NCBI GenBank assembly: GCA_910586275.1
Contig: CAJUIM010000113.1
Coordinates: 1 to 12,346, forward strand
DNA from: an uncultured Lachnospiraceae bacterium
Lineage (GTDB): Bacteria; Bacillota; Clostridia; Lachnospirales; Lachnospiraceae
Length of the DNA stretch: 12,346 nt
Reading direction: 5' to 3'
Numbering within the stretch: position 1 is the stretch's first letter; each line of letters begins with the position of its first letter. Below are positions 6,883 to 12,270 of this stretch, piece by piece. The notes under the pieces were generated by a model. The model made no database searches. It was not told where the DNA came from and saw nothing but the letters and a program-made list of their open reading frames with translations. The translations under genes were made by a program, and so were the position numbers.

Positions 6883-7518
6883 TTATCTGCCGATAATGGT
6901 CACAACCGTTATCGGCCTTTTTTCGTTCCGGCAGTCCCTCCATTCTTTGCAGAAACGGATATAGATGATTTCATCATACTTATCCTTCTCAAAATAAATC
7001 TCTATATTTTCACCCTGATATACATTCACCGAAGAACGGTTTTCTCCTTCTCCGCTTATATCCTCCCTAAATCTGCCTCTCCGGACCGGATAGCTTTTGC
7101 TGATTACACAACTTTTCACAGAAAACACACCTTCTCCTTTTTTGGTAGAAATGCATTCTCCTTCTTTGACAGGTACACCTTCTCCTTCTTTGACAAAAAT
7201 GCCTTCTCCTTCTTTGACAGGTACGCCTTCTCCTTTTTTAGCAGAAATGCCTTCTCCTTCTTTGACAGATATGCCTTCTCCTTCTTTGACAAAAATGCCT
7301 TCTCCTTCTTTGACAAAAATGCCTTCTCTTTCTTTGGAGAGCATATGTCTTATCCTGCTTTCCCATCCTTTCTTAATACTGCATGCGCTTCTTTCCACAA
7401 ATGCCATGCCGCACTTTGCATAAATCCCCTCCGTTTCCCCATGCCAAATAACCAACGCCGTCAAGAGCATTGGAAAGAGCCTGATTAAGCATCTGGCATA
7501 TTTCCTTGTTTTTTTCAT
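6883..7518 (-). CDS. Exported protein with tandem octapeptide repeats, function unknown
   Basis: I do not recognise this 211-residue protein. An Arg/Lys-rich start is followed by a hydrophobic stretch at residues 10-26 (LIRLFPMLLTALVIW), so it is probably exported or membrane-tethered. Residues 65-128 are eight tandem copies of an eight-residue unit, EG-[IV]-[FSP]-[VA]-K-[EK]-G, with a ninth partial copy, giving a charged Gly/Lys/Glu region. The non-repetitive C-terminal ~75 residues are rich in Glu, Lys, Arg and Tyr, with cysteines near residues 190 and 196. I chose the ATG at 7518 because GGAG lies six bases upstream. An ATG at 7530 would add four residues but has no ribosome-binding site. 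It is divergent from an XRE regulator gene, with a near-consensus promoter and paired operators between. Its last codons overlap the convergent peptidase terminator. Other frames are also open across the repeats, so the call rests on start signals and promoter. Confidence 0.62.
   Translation of the reverse strand: MKKTRKYARCLIRLFPMLLTALVIWHGETEGIYAKCGMAFVERSACSIKKGWESRIRHMLSKEREGIFVKEGEGIFVKEGEGISVKEGEGISAKKGEGVPVKEGEGIFVKEGEGVPVKEGECISTKKGEGVFSVKSCVISKSYPVRRGRFREDISGEGENRSSVNVYQGENIEIYFEKDKYDEIIYIRFCKEWRDCRNEKRPITVVTIIGR
6889..6923 (+). terminator. Intrinsic terminator of the peptidase gene
   Basis: GCCGATAATGG (6889-6899) pairs with CCGTTATCGGC (6906-6916), including one T-G pair, around a TCACAA loop, followed by C and six T. 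The same bases encode the last residues of the convergent repeat-protein gene, so the terminator lies inside that gene. The minus strand has no T-run here. Confidence 0.88.
7135..7326 (-). repeat. 24-bp tandem repeats, eight copies, in frame within the exported protein
   Basis: Eight consecutive 24-bp units vary mainly at codons 3-5, as FV, SV, SA, PV or ST, while the EG...KEG frame is kept. The unit length is a multiple of three, so gain or loss of units would change length without breaking the frame, as in contingency-type surface proteins. Confidence 0.85.
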
Positions 7519-7530
7519 AAAAATCTCCAT

Positions 7531-7545
7531 GCCGCCCTTGGCGGC
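7531..7545 (-). promoter_or_regulatory. GC-rich hairpin just upstream of the repeat-protein ribosome-binding site
   Basis: GCCGCC (7531-7536) and GGCGGC (7540-7545) are perfect complements with a three-base loop. The hairpin ends five bases before the GGAG of the repeat-protein gene, inside a leader of about 134 nt. It could affect translation. I see no match to a riboswitch class I know. Confidence 0.4.
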
Positions 7546-7658
7546 TCAAATAGAAATGAAAAATGCTGCTTTTGTGTTCTGGCCATATTCAGCCGTCTTG
7601 CCGGATAAACATTTACCCTTTGTAATACATAAAGGCAATTTAAATAGAACATACTAGT

Positions 7659-7687
7659 ATTTTAGTAAAAATATTTACTAATGTCAA
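7659..7687 (-). promoter_or_regulatory. Promoter of the repeat-protein gene
   Basis: On the minus strand TTGACA (7687-7682) and TAAAAT (7664-7659) are separated by 17 bases, matching 6/6 and 5/6. Almost the whole spacer is one of the two palindromic operator candidates, so binding there would block polymerase. Confidence 0.75.
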
Positions 7688-7705
7688 TAGTAAATATTTT
7701 TACTA
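7663..7705. promoter_or_regulatory. Paired mirror-image operators, probable XRE binding sites
   Basis: TAGTAAAAATATTTACTA (7663-7680) and TAGTAAATATTTTTACTA (7688-7705) are exact reverse complements of each other and are separated by ATGTCAA. Each is itself a dyad of the form TAGTAAA-N4-TTTACTA, as expected for a dimeric helix-turn-helix protein. They overlap promoters in both directions. The neighbouring XRE protein is the natural candidate to bind them. That link is inference. Confidence 0.72.
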
Positions 7706-7709
7706 TGAT
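7681..7709 (+). promoter_or_regulatory. Probable promoter of the XRE regulator gene
   Basis: ATGTCA (7681-7686) and TATGAT (7704-7709) are 17 bases apart, matching 4/6 and 5/6. The second operator lies in the spacer. The leader to the ATG at 7777 would be about 60 nt. It overlaps the -35 of the divergent promoter, so the two promoters may also compete. Confidence 0.5.
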
Positions 7710-7776
7710 AAACTTGGTAACAGCCGTCTGTTATTATGTTCGGCCATGAATTGCACAGAGGATAGGATACCAAATT

Positions 7777-8001
7777 ATGGAGTACAGAATAAGAATCCGG
7801 AATCTCAGGGAGGATCATGACAGAACCCAGCAGGAAATTGCAGAATACCTTGGCACATCCCAGACTATGTATGCAAGATATGAACGCGGTGCAAATGAAA
7901 TGCCTATCAGGCATCTGATAAATCTTGCCCGATACTATAACGTGGACATGAACTATATCTGCGGGCTGTCTTCTCAGAAAAAACCGTTCCCGGTTAAGTA
8001 A
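7777..8001 (+). CDS. Small XRE-family helix-turn-helix transcriptional regulator
   Basis: This 74-residue protein is essentially one XRE/Cro-type DNA-binding domain. IRIRNLREDHDRTQQEIAEYLG opens it, and the recognition region is TSQTMYARYERGANEMPI (about residues 27-44). The closing LINLARYYNVDMNYICGL helix is typical of the family. No ligand-binding or peptide-sensing domain is attached, so it probably acts as a plain dimeric repressor. AGGA lies nine bases before the ATG. It is divergent from the repeat-protein gene across a region holding two palindromic sites, which suggests control of itself and of that gene. The gene end faces the rplQ operon terminator. Confidence 0.9.
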   Translation: MEYRIRIRNLREDHDRTQQEIAEYLGTSQTMYARYERGANEMPIRHLINLARYYNVDMNYICGLSSQKKPFPVK

Positions 8002-8016
8002 AGCAGGACACAATGC

Positions 8017-8053
8017 AAAAAAGCGACAAAGTATTCCGCAGACTTTGCCGCTT
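8017..8053 (-). terminator. Terminator of the rpmJ-to-rplQ operon
   Basis: On the minus strand AAGCGGCAAAGT (8053-8042) pairs with ACTTTGTCGCTT (8032-8021) over 12 positions. One is a G-U pair, and the loop is nine bases. Six T follow at 8022-8017. It lies 44 bases past the rplQ stop. On the plus strand the G-U pair becomes an A-C mismatch and no T-run follows, so it serves rplQ, not the XRE gene. Confidence 0.9.
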
Positions 8054-8096
8054 ATACTTTATCGCTTAAATTCCCGCCGGAAATCAATGCCGCCGA

Positions 8097-8702
8097 TTAT
8101 ACTAACTCAAGAACTACTTCCATTGCTCCATCGCCTTTTCTCTGGCCTATTTTGATAATTCTTGTATAACCGCCGTGGCGTGATGCATATTTCGGTCCGT
8201 ATTCATCAAATAATTTTGCTACAAGATCAACTTTCTTTGTATTTCTTTTTCTTCCTGCATTTTTCTCGGGTACTTCCGTCACAGGATATAATACCCGCAG
8301 TATCTGTCTTCTTGCATGAAGCCTGGAAGGCAGATCCTTTTTGATTTCCTTCTCCACTTCGTCATAAACCGTCACGGTAACACCGTTTTCAATGCGTAAA
8401 ATCTTACCGTCCTTGTCTCTATGAGTCTCGGAAAGAACTGCTTTTGTGTTTTTATCCACAATCTGCTTTACTCTCTTTCCTTCCTTATCCTTGCGGGGAA
8501 CTTTAGCGGTTACTTTTACGGTTTCATAATTATCCTTTTCCTTTGCAGCCATTGCAATCAGCCCTTCCGCTATCTTCTGGACTTCCTTTGCCCTTGCCTG
8601 CGTGGTGACAATCCTTCCGTGATACAGTAAATTTGTTACCTGATTTCTAAGCAGTGCTTTTCTTTGGGAAGATGTTTTTCCAAGTTTTCTGTATTTTGCC
8701 AT
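8097..8702 (-). CDS. rplQ: 50S ribosomal protein L17 with long internal insertion
   Basis: L17 binds near the peptide exit tunnel. The start at 8702 gives MAKYRKLGKTSSQRKALLRNQ, the classical N-terminus, with AAAGGAG about eight bases upstream. An in-frame ATG at 8756 adds 18 non-homologous residues and is rejected. The protein has 201 residues, against about 120 in Bacillus subtilis. The extra ~70 residues (about 55-125) lie between the EGLIAMA helix and the LHARRQILR helix and are highly charged, including KDKEGKRVKQ. The C-terminal ASRHGGYTRIIKIGQRKGDGA block is normal. It is the last gene of the alpha operon, 186 bp after rpoA. Confidence 0.96.
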   Translation of the reverse strand: MAKYRKLGKTSSQRKALLRNQVTNLLYHGRIVTTQARAKEVQKIAEGLIAMAAKEKDNYETVKVTAKVPRKDKEGKRVKQIVDKNTKAVLSETHRDKDGKILRIENGVTVTVYDEVEKEIKKDLPSRLHARRQILRVLYPVTEVPEKNAGRKRNTKKVDLVAKLFDEYGPKYASRHGGYTRIIKIGQRKGDGAMEVVLELV

Positions 8703-8888
8703 TTTTACGGCTCCTTTCTTTTTAATCGGGTGTTTCCCGCTGGGGCATCCGGCCATGCTCTTTGGACTTACTTACCAAATGCCGTTTCCATTTATGAGCC
8801 CGCATATAATATGCCGTTTGGTCTTACTTTATATGCGATTTCATCTATATTTGCCGGATTCTCTTCGGAATCCTGTCTACTGTACTGT
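8703..8888 (-). other. rpoA-rplQ intergenic stretch with short repeats
   Basis: No gene is visible in these 186 bases. ATGCCGTTT occurs twice, near 8779 and 8811. ACCAAA (near 8773) can pair with TTTGGT (near 8817), and CATATAA/TTATATG can form a 7-bp stem. There is no T-run and no convincing promoter, so this may be RNA structure within the operon transcript. Confidence 0.35.
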
Positions 8889-9848
8889 CTATGCCTCATC
8901 GCTGGGATTCAGCTGCAGACCCAGTTCCTTTAATTTTGCAAGTACTTCTTCCAAAGATTTCCGTCCCAGATTACGGACTTTCATCATATCTTCCGAAGTC
9001 TTGTTGGTCAGTTCTTCGACGGTATTGATTCCCGCCCTCTTTAAGCAGTTATAAGAACGGACAGACAGTTCCAGTTCATCAATACTCATTTCCAATACTT
9101 TTTCTTTCTCATCGTCTTCCTTCTCAACCATGACTTCCGCTGTTTTTGCATTTTCGGATAAATCAATGAAAAGGCTCAAATGTTCGCTAAGTACCTTTGC
9201 AGCAAGGCTGACCGCTTCGTCCGGAACTAAGGTTCCGTTTGTATATACATCCAGTGTCAGTTTATCATAATCGGTAATCTGGCCGACACGGGTATTTTCC
9301 ACTGTTATGTTTACTCTCTCAACAGGCGTGTAGATGGAATCCACTGCGATAACTCCAATCGGCAGATCCTCTGTCTTATTCTTATCCGAACCGACATATC
9401 CTCTGCCTTTTGTAATAGTAAGTTCCACATACAGTTTCGTATCCTTACCGCTAAGGGTAGCGATTGTAAGATCGGGATTTAAAATCTCAATGTCCTGATC
9501 CACCTGAATATCGGATGCTTTTACGACACCCTCCCCGTCATATTCGATGTATGCAGTCTTAGGTTCATTTGTATCGCTGCTGTTCTTAATGGCAAGGCTT
9601 TTGATGTTCATGATAATCTCACTCACATCTTCCTTGACTCCCGGAATAGAGCTGAACTCATGCAGCACGCCTTCAATCTTAATCTGGCTTACTGCAGCGC
9701 CCGGCAACGAGGAAAGCATGATTCTCCTTAAAGAATTGCCAAGTGTAATGCCATATCCTCTTTCTAACGGTTCCACTACGAATTTGCCATACTTCTTATC
9801 TTCTGAGATTTCCACAACCTCAATATTGGGTCTTTCAAATTCAAACAC
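8889..9848 (-). CDS. rpoA: DNA-directed RNA polymerase subunit alpha
   Basis: Alpha dimerises through its N-terminal domain to nucleate polymerase assembly. Its C-terminal domain contacts UP elements and activators. The 319-residue protein has the dimerisation region (about 1-230) with GYGITLGNSLRRIMLSSLPGAAV. An acidic, Lys/Glu-rich linker spans about 240-255. The C-terminal helix-hairpin-helix domain contains LELSVRSYNCLKRAGINTVEEL and VRNLGRKSLEEVLAKL. The start codon is GTG (9848), with AAAGGAGGG eight bases upstream. It lies between rpsD and rplQ, the standard alpha-operon order. Confidence 0.98.
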   Translation of the reverse strand: MFEFERPNIEVVEISEDKKYGKFVVEPLERGYGITLGNSLRRIMLSSLPGAAVSQIKIEGVLHEFSSIPGVKEDVSEIIMNIKSLAIKNSSDTNEPKTAYIEYDGEGVVKASDIQVDQDIEILNPDLTIATLSGKDTKLYVELTITKGRGYVGSDKNKTEDLPIGVIAVDSIYTPVERVNITVENTRVGQITDYDKLTLDVYTNGTLVPDEAVSLAAKVLSEHLSLFIDLSENAKTAEVMVEKEDDEKEKVLEMSIDELELSVRSYNCLKRAGINTVEELTNKTSEDMMKVRNLGRKSLEEVLAKLKELGLQLNPSDEA

Positions 9849-9900
9849 TGCAAATACCCTCCTTTACGAACCATTGCACTTAAATAACCAAGTATGCAAA

Positions 9901-9921
9901 CAAGCGGGTACAGCCCGCTTG
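9901..9921 (-). other. Perfect hairpin in the rpsD-rpoA gap
   Basis: CAAGCGGG (9901-9908) and CCCGCTTG (9914-9921) form an 8-bp stem with a five-base loop. Only three T follow on the transcribed strand, so it is at most a weak terminator and may instead be an RNA-processing or stability element. Confidence 0.5.
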
Positions 9922-9938
9922 CTGCTAAATACCTCATT

Positions 9939-10532
9939 TTATTTAGAGTACAACTCGACTATAAGCATTTCATCAACAGGAACATCAATCATTTCTCTGG
10001 TCGGGAGTTCTTTAATCGTTCCCTTCATCGCTTCATGGTCTACATCCATCCATTCGGGTACAAGCCTTCCGGAAGTTATTTCAAGGATATCTTTATATCT
10101 CTGTAAGGATTTTGCCTTTTCCCTCACTTCAATCACGTCTCCGGCTTTTACCAGATAAGAAGGAATCTGTACCGGTTTGCCGTTTACGAGGAAATGCTGG
10201 TGTCCTACCACCTGTCTTGCTTCCCTTCTTGTCCTCGCGAATCCCATACGGAATACTACGCTGTCCAGCCTGCGTTCCAGCATCACCATCAGGTTTTCAC
10301 CGGTCATACCTTTCATTCTGTCCGCTTTCTTGTAATAATTCCTGAACGGTTTCTCAAGAACGCCGTAAATGAACTTTGCTTTCTGTTTCTCCCGAAGCTG
10401 GAGACCATACTCGCTCATTTTCTTACCTGCCCTTGCAGATGTTCTGTTCGATTTCTTGTCATATCCTAAGTATGCAGGCTCAAGTCCCAAAGCTCTGCAT
10501 CTCTTTAAAACTGGTACTCTGTTAATTGCCAT
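9939..10532 (-). CDS. rpsD: 30S ribosomal protein S4
   Basis: S4 is a primary 16S rRNA-binding assembly protein and often represses its own synthesis. The start at 10532 gives 197 residues beginning MAINRVPVLKRCRALGLEP, with AAGGAG six bases upstream. An ATG at 10553 would add seven residues across that ribosome-binding site and is rejected. The zinc-binding cysteine cluster seen in some S4 proteins is absent, with one Cys at position 12. Conserved blocks are SEYGLQLREKQKAKFIYGV, the S4 RNA-binding domain from about residue 89 (LERRLDSVVFRMGFARTRREARQ), and the end DEMLIVELYSK. The N-terminus resembles Lachnospiraceae S4 as I recall it. Confidence 0.97.
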   Translation of the reverse strand: MAINRVPVLKRCRALGLEPAYLGYDKKSNRTSARAGKKMSEYGLQLREKQKAKFIYGVLEKPFRNYYKKADRMKGMTGENLMVMLERRLDSVVFRMGFARTRREARQVVGHQHFLVNGKPVQIPSYLVKAGDVIEVREKAKSLQRYKDILEITSGRLVPEWMDVDHEAMKGTIKELPTREMIDVPVDEMLIVELYSK

Positions 10533-10666
10533 TTCGGGCTCCTTTCCTAACAAACGCCGTCAGACGGCTTATGTTCCGCTATTGTTTACAACGTATCCGG
10601 TTTCCCTTACGTTTTCTTCCAACTTGTTATCATCCTGCAGGCTGTGCATACAGTCTGCGCACGCCG

Positions 10667-11065
10667 TTATACGCGGCGGCGTTTCGGCGGGCGGCATCCG
10701 TTGTGGGGTACCGGTGTTACGTCCCTGATGCTCGTCACGTCAATACCACATGCCTGTAATGCCCTGATGGCTGCCTCACGTCCTGAACCCGGTCCTTTTA
10801 CCATAACGTCAACGGTTTTTAAACCATGTACAAGTGCAGCTTTTGCGGCAGTCTCTGCTGCCATCTGTGCCGCATACGGAGTAGATTTCTTTGAACCTCT
10901 AAAGCCAAGACCACCGGCGCTCGCCCAACTGAGTGCGTTTCCTTCGTTGTCCGTCAATGTAACAATCGTATTGTTAAAAGAAGACTGGATATGCGCCTGT
11001 CCATGTTCAACGTTTTTCTTGACACGTTTTTTTGCTACTTTCTTTGTTGCAACTTTCTTTGCCAT
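10667..11065 (-). CDS. rpsK: 30S ribosomal protein S11
   Basis: S11 lines the platform of the small subunit near the mRNA exit. The 132-residue protein has a Lys-rich N-terminus (1-18), then HIQSSFNNTIVTLTD and SAGGLGFRGSKKSTPYAAQ. GPGSGREAAIRAL spans about 91-103, and the basic tail HNGCRPPKRRRV closes it. The ribosome-binding site is poor (AGG about 12 bases upstream). The gene lies between rpsM and rpsD as usual, but with an enlarged rpsM-rpsK gap of 252 bp filled by tandem repeats. Confidence 0.98.
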   Translation of the reverse strand: MAKKVATKKVAKKRVKKNVEHGQAHIQSSFNNTIVTLTDNEGNALSWASAGGLGFRGSKKSTPYAAQMAAETAAKAALVHGLKTVDVMVKGPGSGREAAIRALQACGIDVTSIRDVTPVPHNGCRPPKRRRV

Positions 11066-11137
11066 TTTAAACTAACCTACTTTCTTTCTTTTTGTCAATA
11101 TGCTACCCTGCCTCTGCCGCCGCTGCTTTTCTTATCT

Positions 11138-11333
11138 GCGGCGGTACGCAAACCGTACTTTTAGTCGCCTTTACTTTTTCTTATTGGCAACTGTACGCAA
11201 AGCGTACTTTCAGTTACCTTTATTTCTTCTTGTTAGCAACTGTACGCAAAGCGTACTTTCAGTTGCCTTTATTTCTTCTTATTAGCAACTGTACGCAAAG
11301 CGTACTTTCAGTTGCCTTTATTTCTTCTTATTA
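11138..11333 (-). repeat. 49-bp tandem repeats downstream of rpsM, each copying the rpsM 3' end
   Basis: Four direct units start at 11138, 11187, 11236 and 11285, with exact 49-bp spacing. A partial match at 11334 continues into rpsM itself. The units at 11236 and 11285 are identical, 11187 differs at two bases, and 11138 is degenerate. On the minus strand each unit contains GTTGCTAATAAGAAGAAATA or a close variant, the sequence of the last rpsM codons (V-A-N-K-K-K-stop). A hairpin is also present: GCAACT-GAAA-GTACGC, then TTT, then GCGTACAGTTGC. The gradient of decay away from rpsM suggests repeated local duplication. Confidence 0.9.
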
Positions 11334-11686
11334 GCAACTGTACGCTTGGGACCTTTTCTTGTCCTTGCGTTTGTCTTTGTCTTCTGGCCGCGGACCGGAA
11401 GACCTTTCCTATGGCGGATTCCTCTGTAACATCCGATCTCCTGAAGCCGCTTGATGTTCATGGCTACTTCTCTTCTGAGATCGCCTTCCACCATATATTC
11501 CGCATCAATCACTTCACTGATTCTCTTAACTTCATCATCTGTCAGTTCCCTTACGCGGGTATCAGGATTCACCTTTGCTGCTTCAAGAATTTTGTTTGCA
11601 CTTACTCTGCCTATCCCATAAATATATGTGAGGCCAATCTCCACACGTTTCTCTCTGGGTAAGTCAATACCTGCAATACGAGCCAT
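11318..11686 (-). CDS. rpsM: 30S ribosomal protein S13
   Basis: S13 sits at the head of the small subunit and contacts S19, the P-site tRNA and the 50S bridge. The 122-residue protein starts MARIAGIDLPREKRVEIGLTY, carries the helix-two-turn-helix segment (about 15-60), and has the signature GCYRGIRHRKGLPVRGQ (85-101) followed by TKTNARTRKG and a Lys-rich tail ending VANKKK. GGAGG lies eight bases before the start. Its final codons and stop lie in the 49-bp repeat. Because each repeat carries the same end, recombination among units would leave the S13 C-terminus unchanged. Confidence 0.98.
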   Translation of the reverse strand: MARIAGIDLPREKRVEIGLTYIYGIGRVSANKILEAAKVNPDTRVRELTDDEVKRISEVIDAEYMVEGDLRREVAMNIKRLQEIGCYRGIRHRKGLPVRGQKTKTNARTRKGPKRTVANKKK

Positions 11687-11706
11687 TTACATTTCCTCCA
11701 TTTACT

Positions 11707-11952
11707 TTAATAGTTACTAAGCTGATTGGGGTACGCATCCGCACCCAACCGGAAAAACCATTCCGACCTTTCCAAAACCGCTCTTCTATGGCTGTCCCAA
11801 AATTCCTTCCGGAATTCTCCGGGATTGCTCAAAAAGACCGTCCGCCTTGGTATCAACAAGTAATCTCCGCAGGTTCCTTCGTTCAGTAAGATTCCCTTAA
11901 CAGCCGCCCATTCCATACAGGCTTCTTCCTGCCGCCATCTTTGGGAACACAT
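11707..11952 (-). CDS. Small hypothetical ORF between rpmJ and rpsM
   Basis: I do not recognise this 81-residue ORF, which ends 20 bases before rpsM. It is rich in Trp, Arg and Glu, and its last third reads GEFRKEFWDSHRRAVLERSE. The first ATG (11952) has no ribosome-binding site. An internal ATG at 11916 is preceded by AGGAAG at a workable distance and would give 69 residues. The frame is open upstream of 11952 for another ten codons, back to about 11980, where it overlaps the better-initiated short ORF at 11957-12007. It may be a real small gene, the 3' part of a frameshifted gene, or chance. No ribosomal-protein identity is visible. Confidence 0.3.
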   Translation of the reverse strand: MCSQRWRQEEACMEWAAVKGILLNEGTCGDYLLIPRRTVFLSNPGEFRKEFWDSHRRAVLERSEWFFRLGADAYPNQLSNY

Positions 11953-11956
11953 GCAT

Positions 11957-12007
11957 CTATGTGAATCGGTGCCATTTCAGTAAATATTTCCCATAAGAAA
12001 TATGCAT
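11957..12007 (-). CDS. 16-codon ORF with a very strong ribosome-binding site
   Basis: AGGAGGTG lies seven bases before an ATG at 12007, about the best Shine-Dalgarno match in the window, but the frame closes after 16 codons (MHISYGKYLLKWHRFT). A one-base shift in the AAA of the Leu-Leu-Lys codons would join it to the downstream ORF ending at 11707, giving about 100 residues. It could be a leader peptide or the front of a decayed or frameshifted gene. Confidence 0.3.
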   Translation of the reverse strand: MHISYGKYLLKWHRFT

Positions 12008-12088
12008 GCAGACACCTCCTAATTCCCAGTCAAACATATCTTAACTAAACAAGGCCCCACCGCCGTTTCTTATCCGAACCGGCCGGGA

Positions 12089-12202
12089 TTATCCTTGTCT
12101 CTGCTTGTGCTTCGGATTTTCACAGATCACCCTGATTCTTCCTTTTCTTTTAATGATTTTGCATTTTTCGCAAATCGGTTTTACTGATGATCTAACCTTC
12201 AT
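12089..12202 (-). CDS. rpmJ: 50S ribosomal protein L36
   Basis: L36 is the smallest large-subunit protein. The 37-residue sequence begins MKVRSSVKPICEKCKIIKRK and has the zinc-ribbon ligands Cys11, Cys14, Cys27 and His32, so it is the zinc-binding form. AAAGGAGGG lies six bases before the ATG. The protein contains the typical KGRIRVICENPKHKQRQG end. It is the first gene after a promoter and precedes rpsM by 402 bp, an unusually wide gap for this pair. Confidence 0.97.
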   Translation of the reverse strand: MKVRSSVKPICEKCKIIKRKGRIRVICENPKHKQRQG

Positions 12203-12234
12203 GTTAAACCCTCCTTTCAAAAAGACCGTCTCAC

Positions 12235-12263
12235 ATTATACCATGGCTTAACGGTATTTGCAA
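12235..12263 (-). promoter_or_regulatory. Promoter of the rpmJ-rpsM-rpsK-rpsD-rpoA-rplQ operon
   Basis: On the minus strand TTGCAA (12263-12258) and TATAAT (12240-12235) are separated by 17 bases, with a TGG before the -10. The expected start near 12228 leaves a ~26-nt leader before rpmJ. TAACGG and CCGTTA (12249-12254 and 12265-12270) form an inverted repeat around the -35. Confidence 0.72.
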
Positions 12264-12270
12264 GCCGTTA

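Noticed and set aside
7135..7326. CRISPR-like array
   Set aside because: The units are contiguous with no unique spacers, stay in reading frame, and no cas genes are present.
7097..7423. Plus-strand ORF with PSPSLTKM-type repeats across the 24-bp repeat region
   Set aside because: It begins at a TTG without a ribosome-binding site and is the mirror of the minus-strand repeat gene, which has a promoter, ribosome-binding site and export signal. All-frame openness is a by-product of a 24-bp unit.
7519..7652. Known riboswitch (c-di-GMP, c-di-AMP or cobalamin type) before the repeat-protein gene
   Set aside because: I compared remembered consensus cores and found no convincing match; only simple hairpins are visible.
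8017..8053. Bidirectional terminator also serving the XRE gene
   Set aside because: On the plus strand the stem gains an A-C mismatch and there is no following T-run.
8703..8756. N-terminal extension of L17 from an upstream ATG
   Set aside because: The added 18 residues lack family similarity and cross the AAAGGAG site serving the ATG at 8702.
9547..10158. Plus-strand 203-residue ORF opposite rpoA and rpsD
   Set aside because: It is antisense to two certain genes and shows no recognisable domain.
11138..11333. CRISPR-like or rRNA-processing repeat array at rpsM-rpsK
   Set aside because: The 49-bp units abut directly without spacers and contain rpsM coding sequence, so a tandem duplication explains them.
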